A model generated the notes under the pieces. The model did not search any database. It was not told the origin of the DNA and saw nothing but the letters and a program-made list of their open reading frames with translations. A DNA stretch of 64,000 nt, from contig CAIJVD010000028.1 in NCBI GenBank assembly GCA_903824045.1, positions 57,167-121,166 on the forward strand. The letters are read 5' to 3'. Of the stretch, positions 40,964-50,364 are shown one piece after another. This DNA is from an uncultured Chlorobiaceae bacterium. Lineage in GTDB: Bacteria; Bacteroidota; Chlorobiia; Chlorobiales; Chlorobiaceae. Numbering within the stretch: position 1 is the first letter of the stretch; every line of letters starts with the position of its first letter. Position numbers and translations under genes: made by a program.

Positions 40964-42286
40964 TCAGGCAGGGCGACCAGTGAGGGTTGCTGAGGTCGCT
41001 CCGGTTATGACGACATCAACCAGCTCACCGGGATGATGCCCCTGGCGCTCAAAAACCACCGCGCGGTTTGTATCCGTTCTGCCCATAAGCTGCGCTGAAG
41101 AGCGGCGGCTCTCCGATTCGGCAAGGACCTCGACGACTGAGCCGACCGCCTGCTGGTATATTTCCGAAGAGATGGAGTTCTGAAGGTCGATGATCTCCTG
41201 AAGCCGCCTCTTTTTGACCTCTTCGGGCACATCGTCGGCAAGCGTTCTGGCCGCAAGGGTTCCGGGCCGTGTGGAATAGAAAAAGGTGTAAGCCAGATCA
41301 AACCGGATATCAGAGAGCAGCTGGAGGGTGGACTGGTGGTCAGACTCCTCTTCACCGCAGAATCCCGCAATAATATCGGTTGAGAGGGCGACCCGGGGGA
41401 TGACCGAGCGGATCAGGGCGATTTTTTCTCGGTACTCTTCGATCGAATGGCCCCGGTTCATCTGAGCCAGCACTCTTGAAGAGCCTGACTGAACCGGAAG
41501 ATGGATATGGTTGCAGATATTGGGCCGCTCAGCTATGGCCCGCACAAGCGCTTCGGAGATATCCTTGGGATGTGAGGTTGTAAAGCGGATACGAGCCGCC
41601 GGGGCCTCCTGGCTGACAGCACCGAGGAGTTCGGCAAAACTGCGTCCCTCTCCGGGATCGCTGTAGGAGTTGACATTCTGGCCGAGAAGGGTGATCTCCC
41701 GGTACCCAGCCGAAGAGAGCTTGCGGACTTCAGCAAGAACCGAGCTGAAACGGTGGCTCCGCTCCCTGCCGCGGGTAAAGGGGACGACGCAGTAGGCGCA
41801 CATGTTGTTGCAGCCGCGCATGACCGGCACAAAGGCACTTATGGAACTCGGCCGCCTTGGGTCGATCCCCTCATAGGTTTCGGCCGGGTTGAACTCAAGG
41901 GCTGAAGGCCTTCGTCCGGCGCGAACCTCTTCGATCAGAAAGGGAAGGGCGCGATAACTGTCTGGCCCGGCAAGAAAATCAATTGCCCCGGAGAGCCCGA
42001 GCGTCTCCTCCTTCCGATACTGGGGAATGCAGCCTGTAATGCCGAGAATCAACCCCTTGCGCCTTTTTTTCAGCCCCTGCAGATGCTGCAGGTAGTTCTC
42101 AATCCGATCAACAGCGTTCTCCCGGACCGCACAGGTATTGAGCAGGATAATGCCCGCCTCATCCTCATTTTCGGCTTGAGAGTAGCCCTCATTAAGCAGC
42201 AGCGCCGTCATGATGGAGGAGTCGGCCTGGTTCATCTGGCAGCCGAACGTATGGATATAAAAGGTGTTGCTCCAGCCTGTCGTCAT
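40964..42286 (-). CDS. miaB: tRNA-2-methylthio-N6-dimethylallyladenosine synthase
   Basis: [24 protein letters not shown], radical [25 protein letters not shown]-terminal TRAM. Confidence 0.95.
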   Translation of the reverse strand: MTTGWSNTFYIHTFGCQMNQADSSIMTALLLNEGYSQAENEDEAGIILLNTCAVRENAVDRIENYLQHLQGLKKRRKGLILGITGCIPQYRKEETLGLSGAIDFLAGPDSYRALPFLIEEVRAGRRPSALEFNPAETYEGIDPRRPSSISAFVPVMRGCNNMCAYCVVPFTRGRERSHRFSSVLAEVRKLSSAGYREITLLGQNVNSYSDPGEGRSFAELLGAVSQEAPAARIRFTTSHPKDISEALVRAIAERPNICNHIHLPVQSGSSRVLAQMNRGHSIEEYREKIALIRSVIPRVALSTDIIAGFCGEEESDHQSTLQLLSDIRFDLAYTFFYSTRPGTLAARTLADDVPEEVKKRRLQEIIDLQNSISSEIYQQAVGSVVEVLAESESRRSSAQLMGRTDTNRAVVFERQGHHPGELVDVVITGATSATLTGRPA

Positions 42287-42349
42287 GATTGGCACTCTCG
42301 TTCAAGGGTAAGATTAAAATGCTGAAACCGGGGCTGACTCCCCCGTCGG

Positions 42350-42790
42350 TCACCCGTCCAGCGCTATTTTCCGTGCAACAACCACAGAGAAAAGCCCTGT
42401 CACCGAGAGCTGGATCAGGGGAAACAGGCCGATGCCGAACAGTTCAGGCATTGCAGGGCGGTAGCGCCAGAGATGCAGCCAGAAGATGCTGGCGTACTCC
42501 ATGCCAAAAGCCGCAACGAGACCAGAGAGAGAAAACACAAGCGTGTTCTTCCACTCAGGCACCCAGAAAAGTCTCCGGGCTCCGAGAGCGGTCAGCAGGT
42601 AGAGGCCAGTGACAGCGAGCGCATCCATAGAGGCCATGAAAAGCATCATCGGCACATACCTCTCGGCTGCCATCGATGGATGCCCTTCATAAAGCAGTCC
42701 GTGCAGAGACTCCCAGCAGAAGTTAACCAGAAACGCCGCCGTCACAAGCGCAGCAAAAAAAAGCGCCGTTCTTTTACCTTTTGTCTCCAT
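42350..42790 (-). CDS. Small multi-TM membrane protein, unknown function
   Basis: 146 aa hydrophobic ORF with about 4 predicted TM segments. Confidence 0.7.
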   Translation of the reverse strand: METKGKRTALFFAALVTAAFLVNFCWESLHGLLYEGHPSMAAERYVPMMLFMASMDALAVTGLYLLTALGARRLFWVPEWKNTLVFSLSGLVAAFGMEYASIFWLHLWRYRPAMPELFGIGLFPLIQLSVTGLFSVVVARKIALDG

Positions 42791-42819
42791 GACGGCAGAA
42801 ACCTCTCACGGCGCCGTCC

Positions 42820-43431
42820 TCAGACGCCAAAATGGATGTGCTTGAATTTTTCGAGAAGCGATTCGGATTCCTCTTTGCATTGACCGCATACTGTACCGAG
42901 CTTCGTGCGCTCCTGGAGCTCAAGATAGGTTCTGGCACCCTCAAGAATTGCCTCCTCGATATCGTGATCGGTAACGTTCATGCACTGGCAGACAATTTTG
43001 GCCTGCTCCTGCTTCACCTTGTCGGTCATCCCGTTGCGGGTGTAATAGTTGTTGATTGCCGCCCGAAGTGCCTTGTCGCCCAGCACAGAGCAGTGAATCT
43101 TGTTGTCCGGCAGTCCGCCCAGCTCCTTGGCAACGTCCTTCGGAGAGACATTAAAGGCCTGATCGAGCGTCTTGCCCTTCACCATCTCGGAAAGAATCGA
43201 GGTGCTGGCAATGGCACTCGCACACCCGTAAGTTTTCCACTGGCAATCGGTAATAACCCCTTTCTCACCATCAACCTTTATGACCACCATCATCTGATCG
43301 CCGCACTGCAGATTCCCCTCCATGCCGACACCATCAAAAGCATCGGTGTCCTCTCCCTGAAGAATATTCTTCGGGTTCATGAAGTGTTCCTTCAATGTAT
43401 CGCTATATGCCCATTCGCCTGCTTTAAGCAT
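42820..43431 (-). CDS. nifU: NifU-like Fe-S scaffold (IscU-like plus BFD-like domains, no Nfu domain)
   Basis: 203 aa; NLQCGDQM, YGCASAIASTS, IHCSVLGDKALRAAI, VCQCMNV...TVCGQC; overlaps nifS. Confidence 0.92.
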   Translation of the reverse strand: MLKAGEWAYSDTLKEHFMNPKNILQGEDTDAFDGVGMEGNLQCGDQMMVVIKVDGEKGVITDCQWKTYGCASAIASTSILSEMVKGKTLDQAFNVSPKDVAKELGGLPDNKIHCSVLGDKALRAAINNYYTRNGMTDKVKQEQAKIVCQCMNVTDHDIEEAILEGARTYLELQERTKLGTVCGQCKEESESLLEKFKHIHFGV

Positions 43432-44620
43432 GCACTCCTCCTTTTATATATGCCGTTGACATGTTTCTGATTCGTTGAATTGTTCGTGGTAATACGTCGA
43501 GCACATACTCGACCTGCTCCATGGTGCTCTCCCGGCCCAGGCTGAAGCGGATTGAACCGTGCGCATGCTCGGCATTGACACCGGTAGCCAGAAGCACATG
43601 CGAAGGGTCCAGAGAACCCGATGCGCAGGCCGAGCCGGTCGAAACCGCAATACCTTCAAGATCGAGGTAGAGCAGCACAGCCTCGCCCTCCACTCCGGCA
43701 AAGGAGACGTTAAGCGTACCGGCAAGAGAGTCGGTCGGATGGCCGTTAAAACTGATATCATCAATGCGTTCCTCTATACCGCGGCTCAATGCACGCTTGA
43801 GATCCAGCAGTCGAGCATGCTCTCCCTGCATCTCCTGCGCCCTCATCTCGACCGCTTTGCCAAGACCGAGAATACCGAGCGTATTTTCAGTTCCAGCACG
43901 CCGACCCTTCTCCTGGTGACCGCCCCTGATGAAAGGGCAATAGGGAGTCCCCTGCCTTATGAAAAGGGCGCCAACGCCTTTCGGCCCGTATATCTTGTGG
44001 CCGGAAATGGTCAAAAAATCGACGCCGAGCTTGCGAACATCAACCGGCAGCTTGCCGACAGCCTGGACGGCATCAGTATGCATCAATGCGCCGCTTTGGT
44101 GAACCAGTGCCGAAATGGCCTCGATATCCTGAATCGTGCCGATCTCGTTATTGGCCATCATAATGGAAACCAGACCGACATCATCACCAAGCATCCCTGC
44201 AAGCTGATCGAGATCGATCTTGCCGTAGCGGTCTACATCGAGATATTTGACCCGTACTCCCCGATGGGCAAGACATTCGGAGGTCTCGAGCACACAGGGA
44301 TGCTCGATCTTGGTTGTGATGATCGTCCCCCGCATCCTGGTGCCCGGAATGCACTGGCTCGTTGAGCAGATGAAGAGCGAAAGCACGGTATTATTGGCTT
44401 CCGAACCGCTGCCCACAAAAACAATTTCCTGCTCGTTGGCACCAATAAACTCCGCAACCTTACGGCGGGAATCCTCAACATTTGCCCTGGCTTCACGCCC
44501 GTAGGCATGCATGCTGGATGGGTTGCCAAACATCTCCATGGCCGCGATCATCTCCGTTTTAACCTCGGGATGCAGCGGCGTGGTGGCATTGTTATCGAAA
44601 TAAACCTTCATCTCTGCCAT
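43424..44620 (-). CDS. nifS: Cysteine desulfurase, NifS-type
   Basis: 398 aa; YFDNNATTPLHPEV, SGHKIYGPKGVGALF, STGSACASGSLDPSHVL. Confidence 0.95.
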   Translation of the reverse strand: MAEMKVYFDNNATTPLHPEVKTEMIAAMEMFGNPSSMHAYGREARANVEDSRRKVAEFIGANEQEIVFVGSGSEANNTVLSLFICSTSQCIPGTRMRGTIITTKIEHPCVLETSECLAHRGVRVKYLDVDRYGKIDLDQLAGMLGDDVGLVSIMMANNEIGTIQDIEAISALVHQSGALMHTDAVQAVGKLPVDVRKLGVDFLTISGHKIYGPKGVGALFIRQGTPYCPFIRGGHQEKGRRAGTENTLGILGLGKAVEMRAQEMQGEHARLLDLKRALSRGIEERIDDISFNGHPTDSLAGTLNVSFAGVEGEAVLLYLDLEGIAVSTGSACASGSLDPSHVLLATGVNAEHAHGSIRFSLGRESTMEQVEYVLDVLPRTIQRIRNMSTAYIKGGVHA

Positions 44621-44935
44621 AATAGCTCAATATTCGTTAAGACAGCCGAACGCCGACTGTTTGAGAGTTCCTTGAGAAGCGTGTAGAGTCATAAGAATTC
44701 GAATAATAGGCAATAAACTTTCTTTATCACAACGTGAGTCCACCATTAAATTTAACCCCAGCAACCGAGCCTCCTCCCCTCGCCCCGCTCCATTCACCTT
44801 AAGCAAGAAGCAGGCACATGCATCAAGTAATGAGAAAAGCATCCAATTAATTCCGGAACAAAGATAAAATTAATCCGGTTTTCAGCAAAGCGAAGAAGCA
44901 CGATTTTACAAAAAAAGCGGGCGGGCAGAGATGAG

Positions 44936-45895
44936 TCAGTCAAGAATAAGAATGCGGGAGGTGGTGGGCTGGAGTTTTTTGCCGTTCAGGAAGATTTCAA
45001 CATTGCCAGGGCGCCCGATATTGACCCAGAATTTCCGACGGGCCTCATAACGCAGAACCTGGCCGCTTTTGAACTGGGCTCCGGCATAGACTTGCGAACT
45101 GTCGTCAGCAATAACCTTCACCCAGGAGTTATCACCCAGAATATGCACAACGAGAACCTTCCGGTTGGGAGAGGCGGGCGAAAAGGAGATGCGATCCTTC
45201 CATTTTGCAGAGCCCTGATCGGAAACCACGGGTACAGGCACAACAACCGTTTTGGGCGCGGGGGGCTTGACTGGCGCCGGTGCTTTCAACGAAAGAGGCT
45301 TGGGCTGAACCGGCACGGAGGGCGCGGGGGCCGGGGCTGGAACAGGCGGCGTTGTAACAAGGGAGTCGACGATCTGTTCGGCAACAGCAACGGTGTCGTC
45401 AACTGCTACGGCAGCAGGATAGGATGGTGGTGGTGGAGAGGGTCGAGAGGCAACTTGAGCTGATCCGAAAAGATAGAGTGCACCAAACAGCAGCAGGAGA
45501 GCGGCCGCACCTGCAAAAAGAAGGCGCCTTGAGCGGCGAAGCCGAAGCCGGGGAATGGTCAGGTTTTTTTGGGGAGGCGCAACGCGCTCTGACGCGCTCC
45601 TTCCGGCTGCACCGTCACCTTTCAGGGCAGTTGAAAGCTGTAGCTCTTTCCTGCACCGCTCAAGAGTATCGGCATCTCCAACACCGACATGCTGTGCATA
45701 TTTTTTGAGGTAGGCAAAAACGTAAGCCCCTGAGAGAAAACCAAACTCACCCTCTTCGATTTTTTCGACATAGTTCTTCTGAACCGTTATGAGGCGGCTA
45801 ATATCTTCAATGGAAAGTTCCCTTTCCATTCTGGCTTTTTTCAGTTCCCGAGCAATGAGCTCAAGCGCCGCACTGCCCGATACCTTTTCCGTCAT
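44936..45895 (-). CDS. RodZ-like helix-turn-helix transmembrane protein with C-terminal DUF4115-like domain
   Basis: About 319 aa; N-term LKKARMERELSIEDISRLITVQKNYVEKIEEGEFGFLSGAYVFAYLKKYA; TM LFAGAAALLLLFGALYLF; Pro-rich linker. Confidence 0.85.
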   Translation of the reverse strand: MTEKVSGSAALELIARELKKARMERELSIEDISRLITVQKNYVEKIEEGEFGFLSGAYVFAYLKKYAQHVGVGDADTLERCRKELQLSTALKGDGAAGRSASERVAPPQKNLTIPRLRLRRSRRLLFAGAAALLLLFGALYLFGSAQVASRPSPPPPSYPAAVAVDDTVAVAEQIVDSLVTTPPVPAPAPAPSVPVQPKPLSLKAPAPVKPPAPKTVVVPVPVVSDQGSAKWKDRISFSPASPNRKVLVVHILGDNSWVKVIADDSSQVYAGAQFKSGQVLRYEARRKFWVNIGRPGNVEIFLNGKKLQPTTSRILILD

Positions 45896-45989
45896 ACCCT
45901 TGACCCGGATTTCAATACCATGAGGGAAAGCGTAAAATCTGTCATTAGCAAATCTATAAAAAACCCTCAAGCCAATCAACAAAAAGAGA

Positions 45990-46015
45990 CAATATATTAT
46001 CTCTCTTATAGAGTT
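45990..46015 (-). terminator. Possible terminator/palindrome downstream of TPR lipoprotein
   Basis: Reverse strand AGAGATAATATATTGTCTCTTTTTG. Confidence 0.5.
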
Positions 46016-46044
46016 TTTCTATAATAAAATAGAGGGCGTTTTCA

Positions 46045-48111
46045 TCACTCCGCGCCGTAAAACGAGATGTATTTCCAGGGGTCCCTGCCTGCTGACTCTG
46101 TGGTAAAGAGGGCTGATGAGCCCGAAAGGGTGCCAGGTGCTGGCACACTGATCTCCCGCCGAAAAGCCTCCAGTTCCGCGCCACTGTAGCCTTTCCAGAG
46201 AAGAAAGACCCTGTCACCGGGGAAATTGAGCTTCGCTATCCTCGCTCCCTCAACATTTTCCGCACGATAGAAAAGCGTTTTCAACGCACTCCGATTTTCC
46301 GCAGGATTTGCACTCAGCAGCGAAAACTCTTTTATCGACTGCAGGAAAAAGTATCGTCTGTCAGGCACGGAACGACGGGCAGCGTCGAGGATATGCCAGG
46401 GAAAAAGATCTTCTGAAATTACGACAATACTTTTGTAACCACGGAGCGAAGATGCTATCGGATCGTAAAAAACTCTCGCCAGACGCTCCCCTGTCGGCGA
46501 AACCGGCTGGTGCCCTCCGGTTGCTGCAGCAAGTTCCCGGCGGAATGCCGCGGTGAGCGAGATCGGAGTCCCGAGAGAGTCGAAAACAGCCGCACCGCCT
46601 TCAAGCTGGAGCTGCCGCCGACCGATGAGCATGACCCCGGCAAGCGAGTCCGAAACGATCGGCTTCACGATTGCCTCTTCATCCCTCAATGCATTCTGAA
46701 CCGCCTGGAGGGTAACCGGCGTCATCTGCATTGCATCGGCAGCGACCGGACTTAGTGCGCGCACTTCAGGAAGCAGCGCAAGCAGGCGGCCGCGCTTGAT
46801 ATTCAGAGCCTGATCCGCCGCCCGGTTTTTCTCATACCCCTCTGCGCGAATAAAGATATCGGCCTTGCGCTGCAGCAATCCGGAAATCTCATGCTGCAGG
46901 CGGCTCACCTCGCCGTCAAGCGCCTCATTGCCTTTGGGTAGCATCATGCTCCGGCCGTAGAGCTGCAGGGAGCGCTGCAAATCGAGAGTTCCGCTCTGTT
47001 CGGCAGCATTGAACAGCTCGAAAATCCTCGATTTCCGAAGCAGAAGACCATTGAGAAGACGAGCGGACTGTTTTTCAAGCTGGAGAAGATCCCTCGTCGG
47101 AGAGGGGGGCGCAAAATACCTCGCGACCGAAAAGCCCTTCTGAAGTGCGGCGATCCGTTCGGGCTCCTCAACCGAACTGCTTCCGGCAAGCATAAAAAGA
47201 GATGCCGCGTGGGCGTACTGCAAATTCCGGCTGCGGAAGTACTCTGAAGCCTCACGGAAAGGATCGCTCTTGCGGACAATAACCGCGTTCGATTCCAGGC
47301 GGAGTATCTGCAGAAGAAGGGGATTTTTGGCCTCCGGGGCAAGGTTGAGCGCCCGGAAGAGCAGATAGCTTGCGTTCCTCTGCTGTTTTTCAAGGAGCTG
47401 GAGGCTTGAAGAGGCCTCCCTGAGCGCTTGTATCCTCTCAACCGCTGAACCCTCCATCGCGAAGACCCTCGCCGACTCCGCGGCTATCTTGGCGGCAATG
47501 ATATCGGGCTTCTCCAGCACTATTGGGGGCTCAGCCACCGCACACTGCAAGAGACCCGCCAAAGCCCTGATTCTCAAAACCGGATTTTGCTCACTGCCGG
47601 TAAACTTCCGATATATTCCGACCGCTTTTGAATACTCGCCACACTTCCGGTAGAGAGCGGCAAGTTCAAAACTGCAGGCACTCGAAGGCGAAGGTACCTT
47701 TTCAAGAGAAACAGCAGCATCCTTGAAACGTCCCAATTCACGAAGCCATGAGGCATGATCGAAAAGCACCACGCTCCTGAGTGAATCAGAAAGCTGCCCG
47801 GCGGGCAGACCCTCAAGAAGCGCCGCACTGCGAAGCGCCTGATAGTACTCGCCGGTCAGCCCCTCCAGCGACCGCTTCTCATTCAGGGCGCGAATGGTCC
47901 CTGCCGAAGCGTGCTTGAGGGTATCGGCCGCCAACCCCTTGTTATAGCAGTCGATCGCCTTGCGGTACTCACCGCGAAGCGCCAAAGAAGATGCCTGCCG
48001 GTATGACTGGGCCGGCGACTGTGCATCACCGGCTGAATCACACCCTGAAAAAAGCAGCAAAAGGCCGAGAATTACTATTCCTGGCGACAGCGACAGGAGC
48101 CTGATATTCAT
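46045..48111 (-). CDS. TPR-containing lipoprotein with CHAT-like C-terminal domain
   Basis: 688 aa; lipobox LLLLFSGC; TPR-like helices; C-term LARVFYDPIASSLRGYKSIVVISEDLFPWHILD. Confidence 0.8.
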   Translation of the reverse strand: MNIRLLSLSPGIVILGLLLLFSGCDSAGDAQSPAQSYRQASSLALRGEYRKAIDCYNKGLAADTLKHASAGTIRALNEKRSLEGLTGEYYQALRSAALLEGLPAGQLSDSLRSVVLFDHASWLRELGRFKDAAVSLEKVPSPSSACSFELAALYRKCGEYSKAVGIYRKFTGSEQNPVLRIRALAGLLQCAVAEPPIVLEKPDIIAAKIAAESARVFAMEGSAVERIQALREASSSLQLLEKQQRNASYLLFRALNLAPEAKNPLLLQILRLESNAVIVRKSDPFREASEYFRSRNLQYAHAASLFMLAGSSSVEEPERIAALQKGFSVARYFAPPSPTRDLLQLEKQSARLLNGLLLRKSRIFELFNAAEQSGTLDLQRSLQLYGRSMMLPKGNEALDGEVSRLQHEISGLLQRKADIFIRAEGYEKNRAADQALNIKRGRLLALLPEVRALSPVAADAMQMTPVTLQAVQNALRDEEAIVKPIVSDSLAGVMLIGRRQLQLEGGAAVFDSLGTPISLTAAFRRELAAATGGHQPVSPTGERLARVFYDPIASSLRGYKSIVVISEDLFPWHILDAARRSVPDRRYFFLQSIKEFSLLSANPAENRSALKTLFYRAENVEGARIAKLNFPGDRVFLLWKGYSGAELEAFRREISVPAPGTLSGSSALFTTESAGRDPWKYISFYGAE

Positions 48112-48330
48112 CGTCTGGAGCCTCCAGCTCCCATCTCGTTGTTGATTATTGGAGGAACAACCCGAGCCGCAATTGCACCGGCCCGCTCTGCGAAGTTCCC
48201 GGCTCGACCGGTTCGGTAAAACAGCATGAGCTCCTGAACCAAGGTATCACTATATTATCTCAAAGCAGGGCTGAAAGTGACCGCCCGGAGAGTTGAGATC
48301 ATCAGCAACCCGCTACATCTATATGTATCA

Positions 48331-48789
48331 ATGATTACAGAAAAAACAAAAGCCCCTGGATTTACCCTTCCCGATTCCGAAGGAGCGATGGTCTCTCTTG
48401 CTGATTTTGCCGGAAAAAAAGTGCTGCTCATTTTCTACCCCGGCGACGACACCCCTGTCTGCACCGCACAGCTTTGCGACTACCGCAACAACGTCACCGA
48501 ATTCACGAAACGGGGCATTGCAGTGGTCGGCATCAGCTCCGACAGCCCGCAGTCTCACAAAAGTTTTGCCGAACGCAACAGCCTCCCCTTCACACTTCTG
48601 AGCGATACCGAAAAAAAGACCGCAAAAGCCTACGATGCTCTCGGCTTTCTCGGCATCTCTCAGCGCGCCTACGCGCTCATTGACGAAAACGGCATCGTGC
48701 TTCTGGCATACAGCGACTTTCTGCCGATTACCTACCAGCCGATGAAGGAGCTGCTGGCCAAAATCGATGCCGGCGTATCAGGCTCATGA
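48331..48789 (+). CDS. Peroxiredoxin (AhpC/TSA, Bcp-like)
   Basis: MITEKTKAPGFTLPDSEG...FYPGDDTPVCTAQLCDYRNN. Confidence 0.93.
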   Translation: MITEKTKAPGFTLPDSEGAMVSLADFAGKKVLLIFYPGDDTPVCTAQLCDYRNNVTEFTKRGIAVVGISSDSPQSHKSFAERNSLPFTLLSDTEKKTAKAYDALGFLGISQRAYALIDENGIVLLAYSDFLPITYQPMKELLAKIDAGVSGS

Positions 48790-48964
48790 TGCCGCCACGC
48801 TGAGGCTTCAAGCCGGGAGCTTTTGAGTCGGCAGGTAAAGATGATGACATTGCAACAAGAGGGGCCGATTTCCGGGAGATGCCGGAGAGGGGGCTCTTGT
48901 TATGCGGGTTATGTGATGGCAACCAAATGTACGGCCGTTGATTGGAAATTAACTTCAAGAGTTC

Positions 48965-49651
48965 ATGATCGAATCAATTATTGCCTATCTGCAATCCGCC
49001 AGCCCCGATGCAATATACCTGGTACTCTTCCTGATCGCCTTTCTGAAAAATTTCATCCCGTTTTTGCCCCTTGATGCGCCTATTGCATTGACGGGGTACC
49101 TGCTCATGTTCACAAAGGTCACTATCGCTTCGGCAATTATATGGCCAACCATCGGCTCAACATCCGGCTTTATGGTTATCTACCTGATAAGCCGGCGATT
49201 CGGGCTAAAACTCTATGCTCGCGACAACACCTCTTTGCCGCCTCAATGGGGGGGGCGAATCCATCGTATTTTTCCGCCTCATGAGATGGAGCTTGTGCGT
49301 CAGCGATTTGCCACCCACGGCTACCTGGCCGTACTGGCCAATCGTTTTCTCTTGGGCTCCCGCACCCTGATCCCGCCAGTAACGGGGCTGATGCATCTGA
49401 ACACCTTTCTGGTAGTGCCCGCAGCCGCAGCAAGCGCATTGGCCTGGAATATGCTGCTGCTCTATGGCGGGTATTTTCTCGGCCGGAACTGGGAAAGCAT
49501 CGGCGGATTCGTCGCTGTTTTCAGCATACCGGTAAGCGTGCTCTTCTTTGTACTGATGGCAAAAAAAATCATTCACTTCATCTATGAGAGAAAGGAACAT
49601 GCAGCGGAACTTCGGCGTCAGCAGGAAGAACAAAGCGCTTTGATCGAGTGA
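48965..49651 (+). CDS. DedA family membrane protein
   Basis: 228 aa; DAPIALTGYL...GSTSGFMVIYLISRRFG...RFLLGSRTLIPPVTGLMHLN. Confidence 0.88.
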   Translation: MIESIIAYLQSASPDAIYLVLFLIAFLKNFIPFLPLDAPIALTGYLLMFTKVTIASAIIWPTIGSTSGFMVIYLISRRFGLKLYARDNTSLPPQWGGRIHRIFPPHEMELVRQRFATHGYLAVLANRFLLGSRTLIPPVTGLMHLNTFLVVPAAAASALAWNMLLLYGGYFLGRNWESIGGFVAVFSIPVSVLFFVLMAKKIIHFIYERKEHAAELRRQQEEQSALIE

Positions 49652-49741
49652 TCTTTTTTTCAAACCCGCATATGCTTTTCACTAATTATTTGCTACCTTT
49701 CTCGACTTTTCCCTTCAGCAACGCAAACAGCAGAAAGAACA

Positions 49742-50164
49742 ATGGAAAGAACGCTTACCATCCTCAAGCCGGACTGTGTCCGCAAAAATCTTATCGGAGC
49801 AGTCATCGACAAAATTGAACGTGCCGGCTTCCGTGTTGTTGCCATGAAAAAAACCAGACTCACCAAAGCAACCGCCGGAGAGTTCTACGGCGTCCACCGT
49901 GAGCGTCCATTCTACGGCGAACTGGTCGAGTTCATGTCATCAGGTCCCTGCGTTCCGATTATCCTTGAGAAAGACAATGCCGTAGCCGACTTCCGCAAGG
50001 TCATTGGCGCAACCGACCCCGCAGAGGCCGATGCAGGCACCATCCGCCAGCTCTATGCCGACAGCAAGGGCGAGAACATCGTCCACGGATCCGACTCGGC
50101 AGAAAACGCAGCCATCGAAGCATCCTTCTTCTTCTCATCCGAAGAGGTGGTAAGCGTCAACTGA
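49742..50164 (+). CDS. ndk: Nucleoside diphosphate kinase
   Basis: 140 aa; [18 protein letters not shown]...[12 protein letters not shown] active-site motif. Confidence 0.98.
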   Translation: MERTLTILKPDCVRKNLIGAVIDKIERAGFRVVAMKKTRLTKATAGEFYGVHRERPFYGELVEFMSSGPCVPIILEKDNAVADFRKVIGATDPAEADAGTIRQLYADSKGENIVHGSDSAENAAIEASFFFSSEEVVSVN

Positions 50165-50197
50165 TCCAGAAGAAGATCGACACCAAACATCCTCCGC

Positions 50198-50229
50198 AAG
50201 AGAGCCGCCCCGAAAAGGCGGCTCTCTTT
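50198..50229 (+). terminator. Intrinsic terminator after ndk
   Basis: AAGAGAGCCGCC-ccgaaaa-GGCGGCTCTCTT. Confidence 0.8.
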
Positions 50230-50243
50230 GTTCCAAAACAAAA

Positions 50244-50361
50244 ACGTTCACAACTATTTCAACGTACAAGGAGACAATGCACATCGGAGCTGAAAAAGGT
50301 GAAAAAGAGGGGACGTTCACAACTACTTAAACTTACAGAGACACAAAGCATGTTGGAGCTG
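50244..50361. repeat. Two imperfect 49-bp direct repeats, period 69 bp
   Basis: acgttcacaactatttcaacgtacaaggagacaatgcacatcggagctg (50244-50292) vs acgttcacaactacttaaacttacagagacacaaagcatgttggagctg (50313-50361). Confidence 0.75.
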
Positions 50362-50364
50362 CTC

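Noticed and set aside
44627-44842. 71-aa ORF upstream of nifS as a possible Rrf2/IscR regulator
   Set aside because: No HTH or Cys signature of Rrf2; likely non-coding leader.
48854-48901. AACAAGAG...CTCTTGTT hairpin after the peroxiredoxin gene
   Set aside because: Outer stem only 8 bp, G-rich mismatched interior and no T-run, so too weak to call a terminator or RNA.
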